Source of the DNA: Microbacterium sp. AB
GTDB taxonomy: Bacteria > Actinomycetota > Actinomycetes > Actinomycetales > Microbacteriaceae
NCBI RefSeq assembly: GCF_032878875.1
Contig: NZ_CP118157.1
Coordinates: 3,100,001-3,164,000 of the forward strand
Length of the DNA: 64,000 nt
Reading direction: 5' to 3'
A model generated the notes under the pieces. That model had not been told where the DNA came from. It was given only the letters and a program-made list of their open reading frames with translations, and did not search any database. Below, in pieces: positions 37,187 through 45,356 of this stretch. Made by a program: the position numbers and the translations under genes. How positions within the stretch are numbered: position 1 is the stretch's first letter; each line of letters starts with the position of its first letter.

Positions 37187-38087
37187 CCACGGCCACCCGC
37201 ACGATCGTCGCGCCCGGGAGCGCGATCCGCAGACCCCGACGACCCCACCGCGCACCCGGCGCGCGCCGTTCGGCGTGCTGAGCGTGCTCGCGTTCCTCGT
37301 GCTCGCGGCTCCCGCTGCCGGATGGCTGCTGCCGTTCCTCTGGGCGGTCGCGACGGCGTTCACGTCCGAGACGGACGCCGCCTCGACGACGACGTGGATC
37401 GGCCGGAGCGGCCCGACGGCCGAGGCGTTCACGGCCATCCTCTCGCAGGGCAACGTCTCCGTCTGGGCGCTCAACAGCCTCTGGACGTCGACGGCGATCA
37501 CGGCCATCACGCTCGCCATCTCGGCGCTCGCGGCCTACGCCTTCTCGCGCCTCGACTTCAGCGGGCGCCGGTGGCTCTTCGTGCTCGTCGTCGCCTCGAT
37601 CGTCGTGCCGCCGCAGGTGCTCATCATCCCGCTGTTCTCCGAGATGCTGGCGTTCGACCTGGTCGACACGCACGGGGGGCTCATCCTGCCGCAGGTCGTC
37701 GCGCCGACGATGGTGTTCGTGCTCAAGCGGTTCTTCGATCAGGTGCCCATCGAGCTGGAGGAGGCCGTACGGATGGACGGGGCGACCCGGCTGCGCGTGC
37801 TCTGGTCGATCGTGCTGCCGCTGTCGCGCCCCATCCTCGGGGCGGTGGCGATCTTCGTGTTCATCGGCGCGTGGAACAACTTCCTCTGGCCGTTCCTCGT
37901 CATAGGCGACACGCAGCTCATGACGCTCCCCATGGGCCTCCAGACCGTCATCAGCGCCGACGGCGTGCAGTACGCGCAGGTGATGGCGCAGGCCGTGCTC
38001 GCCGCGCTGCCGCTCATCGTCGTGTTCCTCGTCTTCCAGAAGCAGATCGTCAAGGGCGTCGCGACCACCGGCTTCGGCGGTCAGTGA
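37183..38087 (+). pseudogene. Second sugar ABC permease (MalG type), frameshifted near its start
   Basis: The ATG at 37183 opens a frame (MTTATRTIVAPGS) that ends at 37281, while the conserved body runs in another frame from about 37225 to the stop at 38087 (FGVLSVLAFLVLAAPAAGWL through QKQIVKGVATTGFGGQ). A single-base change between about 37215 and 37240 explains this. The body has six helices and the permease EAA motif (ELEEAVRMDGATRLRVLWSIVLPLSRP). Internal GTG codons near 37275 could restart translation, but the binding protein and partner permease are already destroyed. Confidence 0.78.
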
Positions 38088-38115
38088 GCGTCCGCCACCC
38101 ACGAACAGGAGAACC

Positions 38116-39657
38116 ATGACCCACGCCCGCATCGCCATCGACCGCGACTTCACGATCGCCGACGTGCCGCGGAGGCTCTTCGGCTCGTTCGTCGAGCACA
38201 TGGGCCGTTGCGTCTACACCGGCATCTACGAGCCGGGGCACCCGCAGGCCGACGAGCGGGGATTCCGCACGGACGTCCTGGAGCTCGTGCGCGAGCTCGG
38301 CCCGACGGTCGTGCGCTATCCCGGCGGCAACTTCGTCTCGGGGTATCGCTGGGAGGACGGCGTCGGCCCGGTCGGCGAGCGGCCGCGGAGGCTCGACGGC
38401 GCCTGGCACACGATCGAGACGAACGCCTTCGGCCTGCACGAGTTCGTCGACTGGGCGGGTGAGGCGGGCGTCGAGGTCATGGAGGCCGTGAACCTCGGCA
38501 CGCGCGGCGTCGAGGAGGCGCGCGCGCTCGTGGAGTACGCGAACCATCCGGGCGGCACGGCCTGGTCGGACCTGCGCCGCCGCAACGGCGCCGCAGACCC
38601 GTTCGGCATCACGCTGTGGTGCCTCGGCAACGAGCTCGACGGCCCGTGGCAGATCGGGCACAAGACGGCGCACGAGTACGGGCGCCTTGCGCAGGAGACG
38701 GCCAAGGCCATGCGCCTGGTCGACCCGTCGATCGAGCTCGTCGCCGTGGGGTCGTCGAACCGGCAGATGCCGACCTTCGGCACGTGGGAGCACACCGTCC
38801 TCACGCACGCCTACGACGAGGTCGACTACATCTCGATGCACGCCTACTACCAGGAGCACGACGGGGATGCGGCGTCGTTCCTCGCCGAGGCCGTCGACAT
38901 GGACGCCTTCATCGACGGCGTCGTCGCGACCATCGACGCGGTGAAGGCCGCGGGCAAGCACCGGAAGCAGGTCGACATCTCGTTCGACGAGTGGAACGTC
39001 TGGTACCAGCGCGGGCTCGACACGGACGACCAGCCGCACATCGTCTCGGCCTCGAAGCAATGGCGCGAGCATCCGCGTCTCATCGAGGACGCCTACAACG
39101 TCACGGACGCCGTGGTCGTGGGGACGTTCCTGCACAGCCTGCTCCGTCACGGCGACCGCGTGCGGATCGCGAACCAGGCGCAGCTCGTCAACGTCATCGC
39201 GCCCATCCGCTCCGAGGAGGGCGGGCCGGCGTGGCGCCAGTCGATCTTCTGGCCCTTCGCGCGCATCGCGAAGCTCGCACAGGGCCGGATCCTCCGCCTC
39301 GCGGTCGAGTCGTCGCAGGTGCCGACGGCGCGGTTCGGCGACGTCGACGCGGTGGATGCGGCCGCGACGTGGGACGAGGAGGCGGGCACGATCTCGCTCT
39401 TCCTCGCGAACCGCTCGCTCGCGGAGGCAGGAGACGTCGCCGTGGACCTGCGCGGGCTCGCGGCCACGGGCGTCCGGTCGGCGGAGGTCCTCACGGTGCC
39501 GGGCGACGGCGACCGCCTGTCGGCAAACGTCGAGACCGATCAGGAGCGCGTCGGCCTCGTGCCGTTGCGCGACGTGGGCCTCGACGACGGCACGCTCCGC
39601 GCGACGCTGCCGCCGCTGTCGTGGGCGGCCGTCGTGCTCGACGTCCGCCGCGCCTGA
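38116..39657 (+). CDS. GH51 alpha-L-arabinofuranosidase (intracellular)
   Basis: 513 aa, the usual length for intracellular GH51 enzymes, no signal peptide. A TIM barrel with the acid/base E173 in LWCLGNELDG and the nucleophile E292 in FDEWNVWY, followed by a C-terminal beta-sandwich. It removes arabinofuranosyl groups from arabinan or arabinoxylan oligosaccharides in the cytoplasm. It is 28 bp after the permease remnant, the last gene of what was an arabino-oligosaccharide uptake operon. It appears intact, although its transporter is not; another importer elsewhere could feed it. Confidence 0.94.
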   Translation: MTHARIAIDRDFTIADVPRRLFGSFVEHMGRCVYTGIYEPGHPQADERGFRTDVLELVRELGPTVVRYPGGNFVSGYRWEDGVGPVGERPRRLDGAWHTIETNAFGLHEFVDWAGEAGVEVMEAVNLGTRGVEEARALVEYANHPGGTAWSDLRRRNGAADPFGITLWCLGNELDGPWQIGHKTAHEYGRLAQETAKAMRLVDPSIELVAVGSSNRQMPTFGTWEHTVLTHAYDEVDYISMHAYYQEHDGDAASFLAEAVDMDAFIDGVVATIDAVKAAGKHRKQVDISFDEWNVWYQRGLDTDDQPHIVSASKQWREHPRLIEDAYNVTDAVVVGTFLHSLLRHGDRVRIANQAQLVNVIAPIRSEEGGPAWRQSIFWPFARIAKLAQGRILRLAVESSQVPTARFGDVDAVDAAATWDEEAGTISLFLANRSLAEAGDVAVDLRGLAATGVRSAEVLTVPGDGDRLSANVETDQERVGLVPLRDVGLDDGTLRATLPPLSWAAVVLDVRRA

Positions 39658-39719
39658 GCGGCGCGGCCGACGCCGTGCCCGACGCACGCCCCGCCCGCGC
39701 CACACCGTCCCGGCGCGCG

Positions 39720-39725
39720 TACCCT
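39720..39725 (+). promoter_or_regulatory. -10 box (TACCCT) of the glutaredoxin-like gene, leaderless
   Basis: TACCCT ends 7 nt before the ATG at 39733; no ribosome binding site is present. Confidence 0.6.
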
Positions 39726-39732
39726 GGAAGGC

Positions 39733-39996
39733 ATGACGACTCCTGCGAGCAACGAGATCACGATGTTCGGCGCCGAGTGGTGCCGCGACTGCCGCCGCAC
39801 CAAGGCGCAGCTCGACGGGCTGGGCGTCGCCTACACGTACGTCGACCTCGAGGCGGAACCCGCCGCGGCCGACGTCGCGAAGGACATCTCGGGCCGGACG
39901 AACATCCCCGTCGTCGTCTACCCCGACGCGTCGTTCCACGTCGAGCCGTCGAACGCCGACGTCGAGTCGAAGCTGAAAGACCTCAGCCTCATCTGA
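39733..39996 (+). CDS. Glutaredoxin/mycoredoxin-like protein
   Basis: 87 aa, thioredoxin fold. The redox motif is CRDC in GAEWCRDCRRT, followed by the cis-Pro segment TNIPVVVYPDAS. The family reduces disulfides or mixed disulfides with mycothiol in actinobacteria. The CxxC differs from the CGYC of mycoredoxin-1, so the partner is uncertain. It is convergent with the recombinase-like gene; 1 bp separates the stops. Confidence 0.88.
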   Translation: MTTPASNEITMFGAEWCRDCRRTKAQLDGLGVAYTYVDLEAEPAAADVAKDISGRTNIPVVVYPDASFHVEPSNADVESKLKDLSLI

Positions 39997-39997
39997 G

Positions 39998-40420
39998 TCA
40001 GGCGTCGTGAAGGTGCTTCTGCCCGTGATCGAGCACCTTCACGACCACGCCGCGGCGTGAGAGCTCGGCGATCGTGCGCACCTCCTCGGCGGCGTCGCGC
40101 CCGAGCGCGTGCACGCTCGCGACGACGAGCACGTCGCCGGTCTTCAGCCGCGAGAAGAGACGCTGCAGACGCTGCTCCCACGACTCGAGGATGTCGGGAG
40201 CGGGATGGCGGAACCCCTCGATCGGCACGCCGAACCGGGTGAGGTCGTCGCGCTGCTGGATGATCGAGGGCATGTCGTCGCGCTGCACGACGAGCCCGAC
40301 GAGCCGCGAGCCCGCCGGCCGTGCCTGCCACCAGCCCCGGTCCCGCTGGAGCTCGACGAAGCACGTCGGGCACTCCGCTGCCTGATGCGTCTCCGTACCG
40401 GTCGTCTCTGCGTGCGTCAT
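39998..40420 (-). CDS. Degenerate serine-recombinase N-terminal-domain protein
   Basis: 140 aa from the ATG at 40420. The core resembles the resolvase catalytic domain: Q-rich helix IIQQRDDLTRFGV, then RLKTGDVLVVASVHALGRDAAEEVRTIAEL, where a recombinase has D-x-L-x-V-x-x-L-x-R-x-x-R-x. The segment that should hold the nucleophilic Ser (R-V-S) reads GLVVQRDD, so catalysis is not expected, and there is no DNA-binding domain. A CPTC pair lies at residues 17-20. It may be a fossil recombinase turned into a regulatory protein. Confidence 0.65.
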   Translation of the reverse strand: MTHAETTGTETHQAAECPTCFVELQRDRGWWQARPAGSRLVGLVVQRDDMPSIIQQRDDLTRFGVPIEGFRHPAPDILESWEQRLQRLFSRLKTGDVLVVASVHALGRDAAEEVRTIAELSRRGVVVKVLDHGQKHLHDA

Positions 40421-40487
40421 GTGGTCGGCCTCCACCTCCATTCTGCCGTGTCGGAGCGGAGGATTCCCCCCTTTCGCCACACGCGAT

Positions 40488-41924
40488 TCAGCCGTCCACG
40501 CACCCGACGACCGCCTCGGAGCTCCATCCGTCGTCGCGACGCAGGATCACCTCGACGCAGGTCTCCCCCTCGACGGCCGGAACGGTCACCGTGGGCTCCG
40601 CCGTGCGGTCGAAACCGGGCTCGGAGCCGACGCTCGCGACCGCCCACAGGTAGCTGTCGCCGTCGAGCGGCTCGGGGTTCGTCCAGGTGAAGACGGCCTC
40701 GTCCCCCTGCCGCCAGCCCGCGAGATCCTCCACCCCGGGCACGGCGGGGACGGCCGTCCGCGCGCTGACGGTGCTCGCGTCCAGCGCCCGCGCCGAGCTG
40801 CGGTCGACGAGCGCGGGCAGGAGGGATCCGACGACCCCGAGCACGACGGCCGCGACGACGCCTCCTGCGACGGCCCGCGACCGGCGGCCGCGCACCCCGC
40901 CGCGCCCCCGCCAGACCCTCTCGGCGACGCGGGGCGCCGGCGCGCGGCGCGCCGGACGAGCAGGCTCGGCATCCGTGCCCGCGGGCGCGGCGCCCGCGAC
41001 GACGCGCACGCGGGTGAGCCCCGCCTCCTCGTCCTCCGCGGGCTCGACCGACGACACATCCTCCACGATGTCGATGGGGGTCACCGCGTGCGCGAGCTCG
41101 ATCTGGACCTTCTGCAGCGCACGGGCGAACGCGAGCGCGCTCCTGTGGCGATCGGCGGGGTCCTTCGCCGTCGCCGTGGCGAGCACGGCCTGCAGCGACG
41201 GCGGCACGTCCGGCCGGTCGATCCGGGGCAGCTCCATCCGCTCGATCCGCTCGATGAGCTCTCCGGTCGTGTTCCCGCCGCCGGCGAGCTCGAACGGCGA
41301 ACGCCCCGCGAGGAGCGTGTACAGGGTCGCCCCGAGCTGATACACGTCGGAGCGCGGGCCGCTGCGCGCGACGTCGCCGAACGACTCCGGCGGCGACCAC
41401 GGGATCGACACGCACGTCGTCTCCGGCGAGCCCAGCGATGTGGCCGCGATGCCGAAGTCGGTCAGGGCGGGACGCCGGTACTCCGTGACGAGGATGTTCG
41501 CGGGCTTGATGTCGCGGTGCAGCACGCCCGCCCGGTGCGCCGTCTCGACGGCCGATGCGATGGGGATCCCCACGCGCAGCGCCTCGGCGACGGAGAACGG
41601 CTCGCGGCGGCAGCGCGCCTGCAGGTTCGACCCGGGGCAGTACTCCATCACGAGGTAGGGCCGCCCGTCGTCGGAGACGCCCGCCTGCAGGATCGTGACG
41701 ATCGCCGGATGGGTCGACAGCATCGCCATGACGTTGGCCTCCGCCGTGAACCGCGCCGTCGAGGCCCCTTCGCGATCGGCCGGCAGCACCTTGATCGCGA
41801 CCTGCCTGCGCGGCAGCTCCTGCTCGTAGCGGTAGACGTCGGCGAAGCCGCCGGACCCGAGCAGGTCGACGTGGCGGAACCCGGGGATGCGCGGCGGCGG
41901 GGCCGCGGGACGACTCGGGCTCAC
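40488..41924 (-). CDS. Hanks-type Ser/Thr protein kinase with one membrane helix
   Basis: 478 aa from a GTG. Kinase domain (residues 17-270): glycine loop LLGSGGFADVY, K45 in VAIKV, HRDIKPAN (D138) and DFG (156-158), all intact. A basic linker leads to a transmembrane helix (about 355-375) and an extracellular Trp-containing domain of about 100 residues (AGWRQGDEAVFTWTNPEP, ETCVEVILRRDDGW) that may sense a ligand. The start overlaps the stop of the upstream FHA gene by four bases (GTGA), so they form a two-gene operon. No PP2C phosphatase is nearby. Confidence 0.93.
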   Translation of the reverse strand: MSPSRPAAPPPRIPGFRHVDLLGSGGFADVYRYEQELPRRQVAIKVLPADREGASTARFTAEANVMAMLSTHPAIVTILQAGVSDDGRPYLVMEYCPGSNLQARCRREPFSVAEALRVGIPIASAVETAHRAGVLHRDIKPANILVTEYRRPALTDFGIAATSLGSPETTCVSIPWSPPESFGDVARSGPRSDVYQLGATLYTLLAGRSPFELAGGGNTTGELIERIERMELPRIDRPDVPPSLQAVLATATAKDPADRHRSALAFARALQKVQIELAHAVTPIDIVEDVSSVEPAEDEEAGLTRVRVVAGAAPAGTDAEPARPARRAPAPRVAERVWRGRGGVRGRRSRAVAGGVVAAVVLGVVGSLLPALVDRSSARALDASTVSARTAVPAVPGVEDLAGWRQGDEAVFTWTNPEPLDGDSYLWAVASVGSEPGFDRTAEPTVTVPAVEGETCVEVILRRDDGWSSEAVVGCVDG

Positions 41925-42439
41925 GGCAGGTCCTCGAACGCGATCGTCACGCCGTCGCCCAGGTCGACGACGTCGCCCGAGACGACGAGCGTGTGCTCCC
42001 CGGGGTACAGCTGCACGGGCGCCGCGCCGCCGCGCAGGAGGGTCGTGCCGTTCGTCGAGTGCAGGTCGACCACGACGACCCCGTCGGCGTCGGGGCGGAC
42101 CTCGACGTGGCTGCGGGAGATGTCCGACGACGGGCTCTCGACCGTCACGAGGCGCGGCGCCTCGTCCGTCGCGCGCACGCCGCGAGGGCGACGGCCCACC
42201 ACGACCGGCCGGTCGAGCTCGACGACGTCTCCCCCGGAGAGCCGGATGCGCCCGAAGACGGCACGCGTCCCGAACGGGACGAGCCGCCCGGGTCGCGGCG
42301 CGGCGACCGGGGCGCCCGCCCGTCCGACGACGCCGCGCGCGGGGGCGGAGGGCGTGACGACGCCGTCGCCGGAGGCCTCGTCGAAGGGGACGAGGGTGTC
42401 GCCGACGAGGGGATCCGGCTGCTCGCCGTGCGCCGTCAT
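41921..42439 (-). CDS. FHA-domain protein
   Basis: 172 aa from the ATG at 42439, chosen for GGAG 7-8 nt upstream; the longer frame to 42580 adds unrelated residues. The C-terminal half is an FHA domain with VVVGRRP, SSDISRSHVEV and LHSTNGTTLL, the phosphothreonine-binding loops. The N-terminal part has TLVPFDEA, a possible phospho-site. It is translationally coupled to the kinase gene, so it is probably a substrate or adaptor of that kinase. Confidence 0.9.
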   Translation of the reverse strand: MTAHGEQPDPLVGDTLVPFDEASGDGVVTPSAPARGVVGRAGAPVAAPRPGRLVPFGTRAVFGRIRLSGGDVVELDRPVVVGRRPRGVRATDEAPRLVTVESPSSDISRSHVEVRPDADGVVVVDLHSTNGTTLLRGGAAPVQLYPGEHTLVVSGDVVDLGDGVTIAFEDLP

Positions 42440-42642
42440 CGCCGGTCTCCGGATCGTATGGGACGGACGCGCACCCGCGACGGGATCCTCATTCGCGATC
42501 CGCCTCCCGATGCCTGCCTCCCCGCGCGGCTGCGTGGACTCCTCGGCGCGCGGTCGTGGATCTCCAGGGTACCCGTGCACCCCCGGGCGACGGGATCCCC
42601 GATCCTCTCGACGGTCGCCTCAGGGTCTCGACCCCGTCGCGA

Positions 42643-43827
42643 TCACGGGGCGAGGCCCGCCGCGGCGGGCTTGAACCCCGCTCGCACGTTCTCGCAGCAG
42701 CCGGGGCGGCACACGTCGTACCAGGGTCCGAGGCCCACAGCGCTCGCGCGCTCCTCCGGCGGGGTCGCCGCCATCCGCTCCTCCACGAGGTCGACGATGC
42801 CGGAGACGAACGCGGGGTCGATCCCGGGGGTCGGCGTCCGCACGGCGCTCAAGCCCGCCTCGGACGCCGCCTCGAGCGCCTCGTTGTCGAGGTCCCACAT
42901 GACCTCCATGTGGTCGCTCACGAAGCCGACCGGCACGATCGCGACGGCCCGGACGCCCTCAGCCGGCAGCTCGGCGATGCGATCGCAGATGTCGGGCTCG
43001 AGCCACGGCTGCGACGCGGGGCCCGAGCGCGACTGGAACACGAGCTCCCACGCGACCTCGGCGGCACGGGGCTCGTCCGCCCGCACCCTGTCCATGACGG
43101 CGGACGCCACGGCCCGGTGCTGGGCGCCGTAGGCCCCCTCGTCGCCGAAGTCGACGTCCCTCGGCCCGGAACGGCGCGCGTCCTCGGTGGGGATGCTGTG
43201 CGTCGTGAAGAGGACACGGATGCCCTCGACGGACGTCCCCTCGTCGAAGAAGCCGCGAAGGGCCTGGACGACGCCGTCGACGAACGCGTCGACGAAGCCG
43301 GGGTGGTCGAAGAACTGCCGGATCTTGTCGATCGTCACGACGTCGCCGAGCGCCGTCTCGTCGAGCACGCGCGCGAAGTCCTCGCGATACTGGCGGCAGC
43401 TGGAGAACGAGCTGTAGGCGCTCGTCGCGAAGGCGAGGAGACGCGCATGGCCGTTCCGCGCCGCGTCCGTCACGGCGTCGGACAGGTACGGCGCCCAGTT
43501 GCGGTTGCCCCAGTACACGGGGAGATCGATGCCGCGACGGGCGATCTCGGCCTCGAGCGCCGCCTTCAGCGCACGGTTCTGCGCGTTGATGGGGCTCACC
43601 CCGCCGAAGTGGCGGTAGTGGTGCGCGACCTCCTCGAGCCGCTCGTCGGGGATCCCGCGGCCGCGCGTCACGTTCCGCAGGAACGGGATGACGTCGTCCT
43701 GCCCCTCCGGTCCGCCGAACCCGGCGAGGAGGAGGGCGTCGTAGCGCTGCGCCTCGCGGGCGAACGGGGCCCCGTCGCGGGAGGCGGGCGAGGCGAAGGG
43801 CACGGCGGGTGCGGTCGAGGCGGTCAT
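42643..43827 (-). CDS. hemH: Coproporphyrin III ferrochelatase
   Basis: 394 aa. Motifs: ALLLAGFGGPEGQDDV, the catalytic His in LFTTHSIP, and VPVGFVSDHMEVMWDLD with the metal-handling residues. The C-terminus has CRPGCCENVR, Cys ligands of the [2Fe-2S] cluster found in actinobacterial enzymes. It inserts iron into coproporphyrin III in the coproporphyrin-dependent heme pathway (also named cpfC). It is 38 bp downstream of the crt operon on the same strand and may be read through from it; GGAG lies before its ATG. Confidence 0.94.
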   Translation of the reverse strand: MTASTAPAVPFASPASRDGAPFAREAQRYDALLLAGFGGPEGQDDVIPFLRNVTRGRGIPDERLEEVAHHYRHFGGVSPINAQNRALKAALEAEIARRGIDLPVYWGNRNWAPYLSDAVTDAARNGHARLLAFATSAYSSFSSCRQYREDFARVLDETALGDVVTIDKIRQFFDHPGFVDAFVDGVVQALRGFFDEGTSVEGIRVLFTTHSIPTEDARRSGPRDVDFGDEGAYGAQHRAVASAVMDRVRADEPRAAEVAWELVFQSRSGPASQPWLEPDICDRIAELPAEGVRAVAIVPVGFVSDHMEVMWDLDNEALEAASEAGLSAVRTPTPGIDPAFVSGIVDLVEERMAATPPEERASAVGLGPWYDVCRPGCCENVRAGFKPAAAGLAP

Positions 43828-43865
43828 GAGGTCTGCTCCTGTGTCTCTGGAGGGTGGATGGCGGA

Positions 43866-44726
43866 TCACGCGGTCCCGGCCGCGAAGACGATGAGGATCA
43901 TCGTGACGACGAAGCCCGAGACGTAGTTGATCCAGAGGAAGCGGCGCCAGCCGCGGTTCGCGCGCGCCGACTCCGCGTCGGACACGCGCGCATACGGCAG
44001 CGCCGCGGCGAGGTACGGCAGCGCGAGAAGCGCCGCCCATGCCCCGGGGAGCCCCGTGGCGAGCATGAGGAGTCCCGCCGCGATCCAGGCGGCGAGCGCG
44101 AGGCGCACCGTCCGCGCCGCGCCCAGCACGGTCGCGATCGACGCGATGCCCGCCTCCCGGTCGGGCACGACGTCCTGGACCGCGCCGAAGGCGTGGCTCG
44201 CCGCGCCCCAGAGGAAGAAGGCGGCGAGCACCGCGATCGCGCCGGCATCCGGGACGCCGCCGGCGAGCACGATGCCGTAGACGGCGGGGCTCACGAAGTG
44301 CGTGCTCGACGTGAGCGAGTCGAGCACCGGCACCTCCTTGAACCGGAAGGGCGGGGCGGAGTACGCGACGACCGCGAACAGGCTCGCGGCGAGCACGGCC
44401 CAGGACGCCGGCCTCCCGAGGAGGACGAGGACGACGACGAAGGGCAGGCACGCGGCCGCGGCCGCGATGAGCACGGCGCGATGGCTGCGGGGGTCGAGGA
44501 GCGCGCCCTCCACGCCGCCCTTCCGCGGGTTGGCGAGATCGGAGGCGTAGTCGAAGACGTCGTTGACGCCGTACATCGCGAGGTTGTACGGGACGAGGAA
44601 GAACAGCGCGCCGACGAGGAGGGCGGCGTCGACCTCGCGCGCGACGAGCAGATAGGCCGCCGCGAACGGATAGGCCGTGTTGACCCAGCTGAGCGGGCGC
44701 GAGGCCGCGAGCAGGTCAGCGATCAC
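43866..44726 (-). CDS. crtEb: Lycopene elongase, UbiA-type prenyltransferase (C50 carotenoid pathway)
   Basis: 286 aa from a GTG that lies inside the end of crtYf (11-bp overlap). Eight or so helices; the first Asp-rich motif reads NDVFDYASDLANPRKGG and the second region DVVPDREAGIASIATVLG. It adds two C5 units to lycopene to give flavuxanthin-type C50 carotenoids at the membrane. The gene order is that of the decaprenoxanthin/sarcinaxanthin operons of other actinobacteria, which supports this over other UbiA functions. Confidence 0.9.
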   Translation of the reverse strand: MIADLLAASRPLSWVNTAYPFAAAYLLVAREVDAALLVGALFFLVPYNLAMYGVNDVFDYASDLANPRKGGVEGALLDPRSHRAVLIAAAAACLPFVVVLVLLGRPASWAVLAASLFAVVAYSAPPFRFKEVPVLDSLTSSTHFVSPAVYGIVLAGGVPDAGAIAVLAAFFLWGAASHAFGAVQDVVPDREAGIASIATVLGAARTVRLALAAWIAAGLLMLATGLPGAWAALLALPYLAAALPYARVSDAESARANRGWRRFLWINYVSGFVVTMILIVFAAGTA

Positions 44727-45030
44727 GGCGCCTCCCGAGGAACGACCACAGCGCCGGCAGCAGGACGACGACGGCGAGCGGGTAGGCGAAGTCCTCCACG
44801 GGCGCCAGCCCGATCCGCAGACCCGAGACGTGCTCGTCCGCGTAGGCGAAGAGCCCCGCCGCGATCATGAGGTTGTCGAACGCCGCCGTGAGGAGGACGA
44901 GGGCTCCCGCGGCGAGCGCGAGCGGGACGGGGGCCGGGCGGCGCGCGCCGCCGGGACGCGACGCCGACAGCGCGAGCGCCGCGACGACGGCGAGCCCCAG
45001 GAAGAGCGCGCACAGCAGCGCGTAGGTCAT
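44716..45030 (-). CDS. crtYf: C50 carotenoid epsilon/gamma-cyclase subunit CrtYf
   Basis: 104 aa, three transmembrane helices, with AAFDNLMIAAGLFAY and VEDFAYPLAVVVLLPALWS, the lycopene cyclase domain with its conserved Asn and Glu. It functions as a heterodimer with CrtYe. The ATG overlaps the stop of crtYe by four bases. Confidence 0.88.
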   Translation of the reverse strand: MTYALLCALFLGLAVVAALALSASRPGGARRPAPVPLALAAGALVLLTAAFDNLMIAAGLFAYADEHVSGLRIGLAPVEDFAYPLAVVVLLPALWSFLGRRRDR

Positions 45031-45356
45031 GCGCCCCCGTCCTTCCGCCGGTCGAGGAGCCGGCTCGCGCCGCAGACGAGGACCATCGCGAGCTCGCACA
45101 GGAAGAGCAGGAACACCGGCTCCTCGAGCGGGAGCTCCGGCGCGAGCAGGACGCCGGTCATCAGCTCCGTCTCGGCACGGAAGAAGATGCCGAGGCCGAT
45201 GCCGGCGAGATCCCACGCGAGGAGGAACGCGAGTCCCACGGCGAGCACGACGGCGGCGTCCTTGGGCGCGTGCCACAGGAAGAGACGGTACCGGCGGTCG
45301 ACGAGCAGCACGCAGCCGAGCGACACGACGAGCGCGGCGAGGTAGACGACGCTCAC
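45027..45356 (-). CDS. crtYe: C50 carotenoid epsilon/gamma-cyclase subunit CrtYe
   Basis: 109 aa from a GTG coupled to the crtI stop (GTGA). Three helices: VVYLAALVVSLGCVLLVDRR, AWDLAGIGLGIFF and the conserved ELPLEEPVFLLFLCE, in which LEEPVFL is the hallmark of the other cyclase half. It pairs with CrtYf to close the rings of the C50 carotenoid. Confidence 0.9.
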   Translation of the reverse strand: MSVVYLAALVVSLGCVLLVDRRYRLFLWHAPKDAAVVLAVGLAFLLAWDLAGIGLGIFFRAETELMTGVLLAPELPLEEPVFLLFLCELAMVLVCGASRLLDRRKDGGA

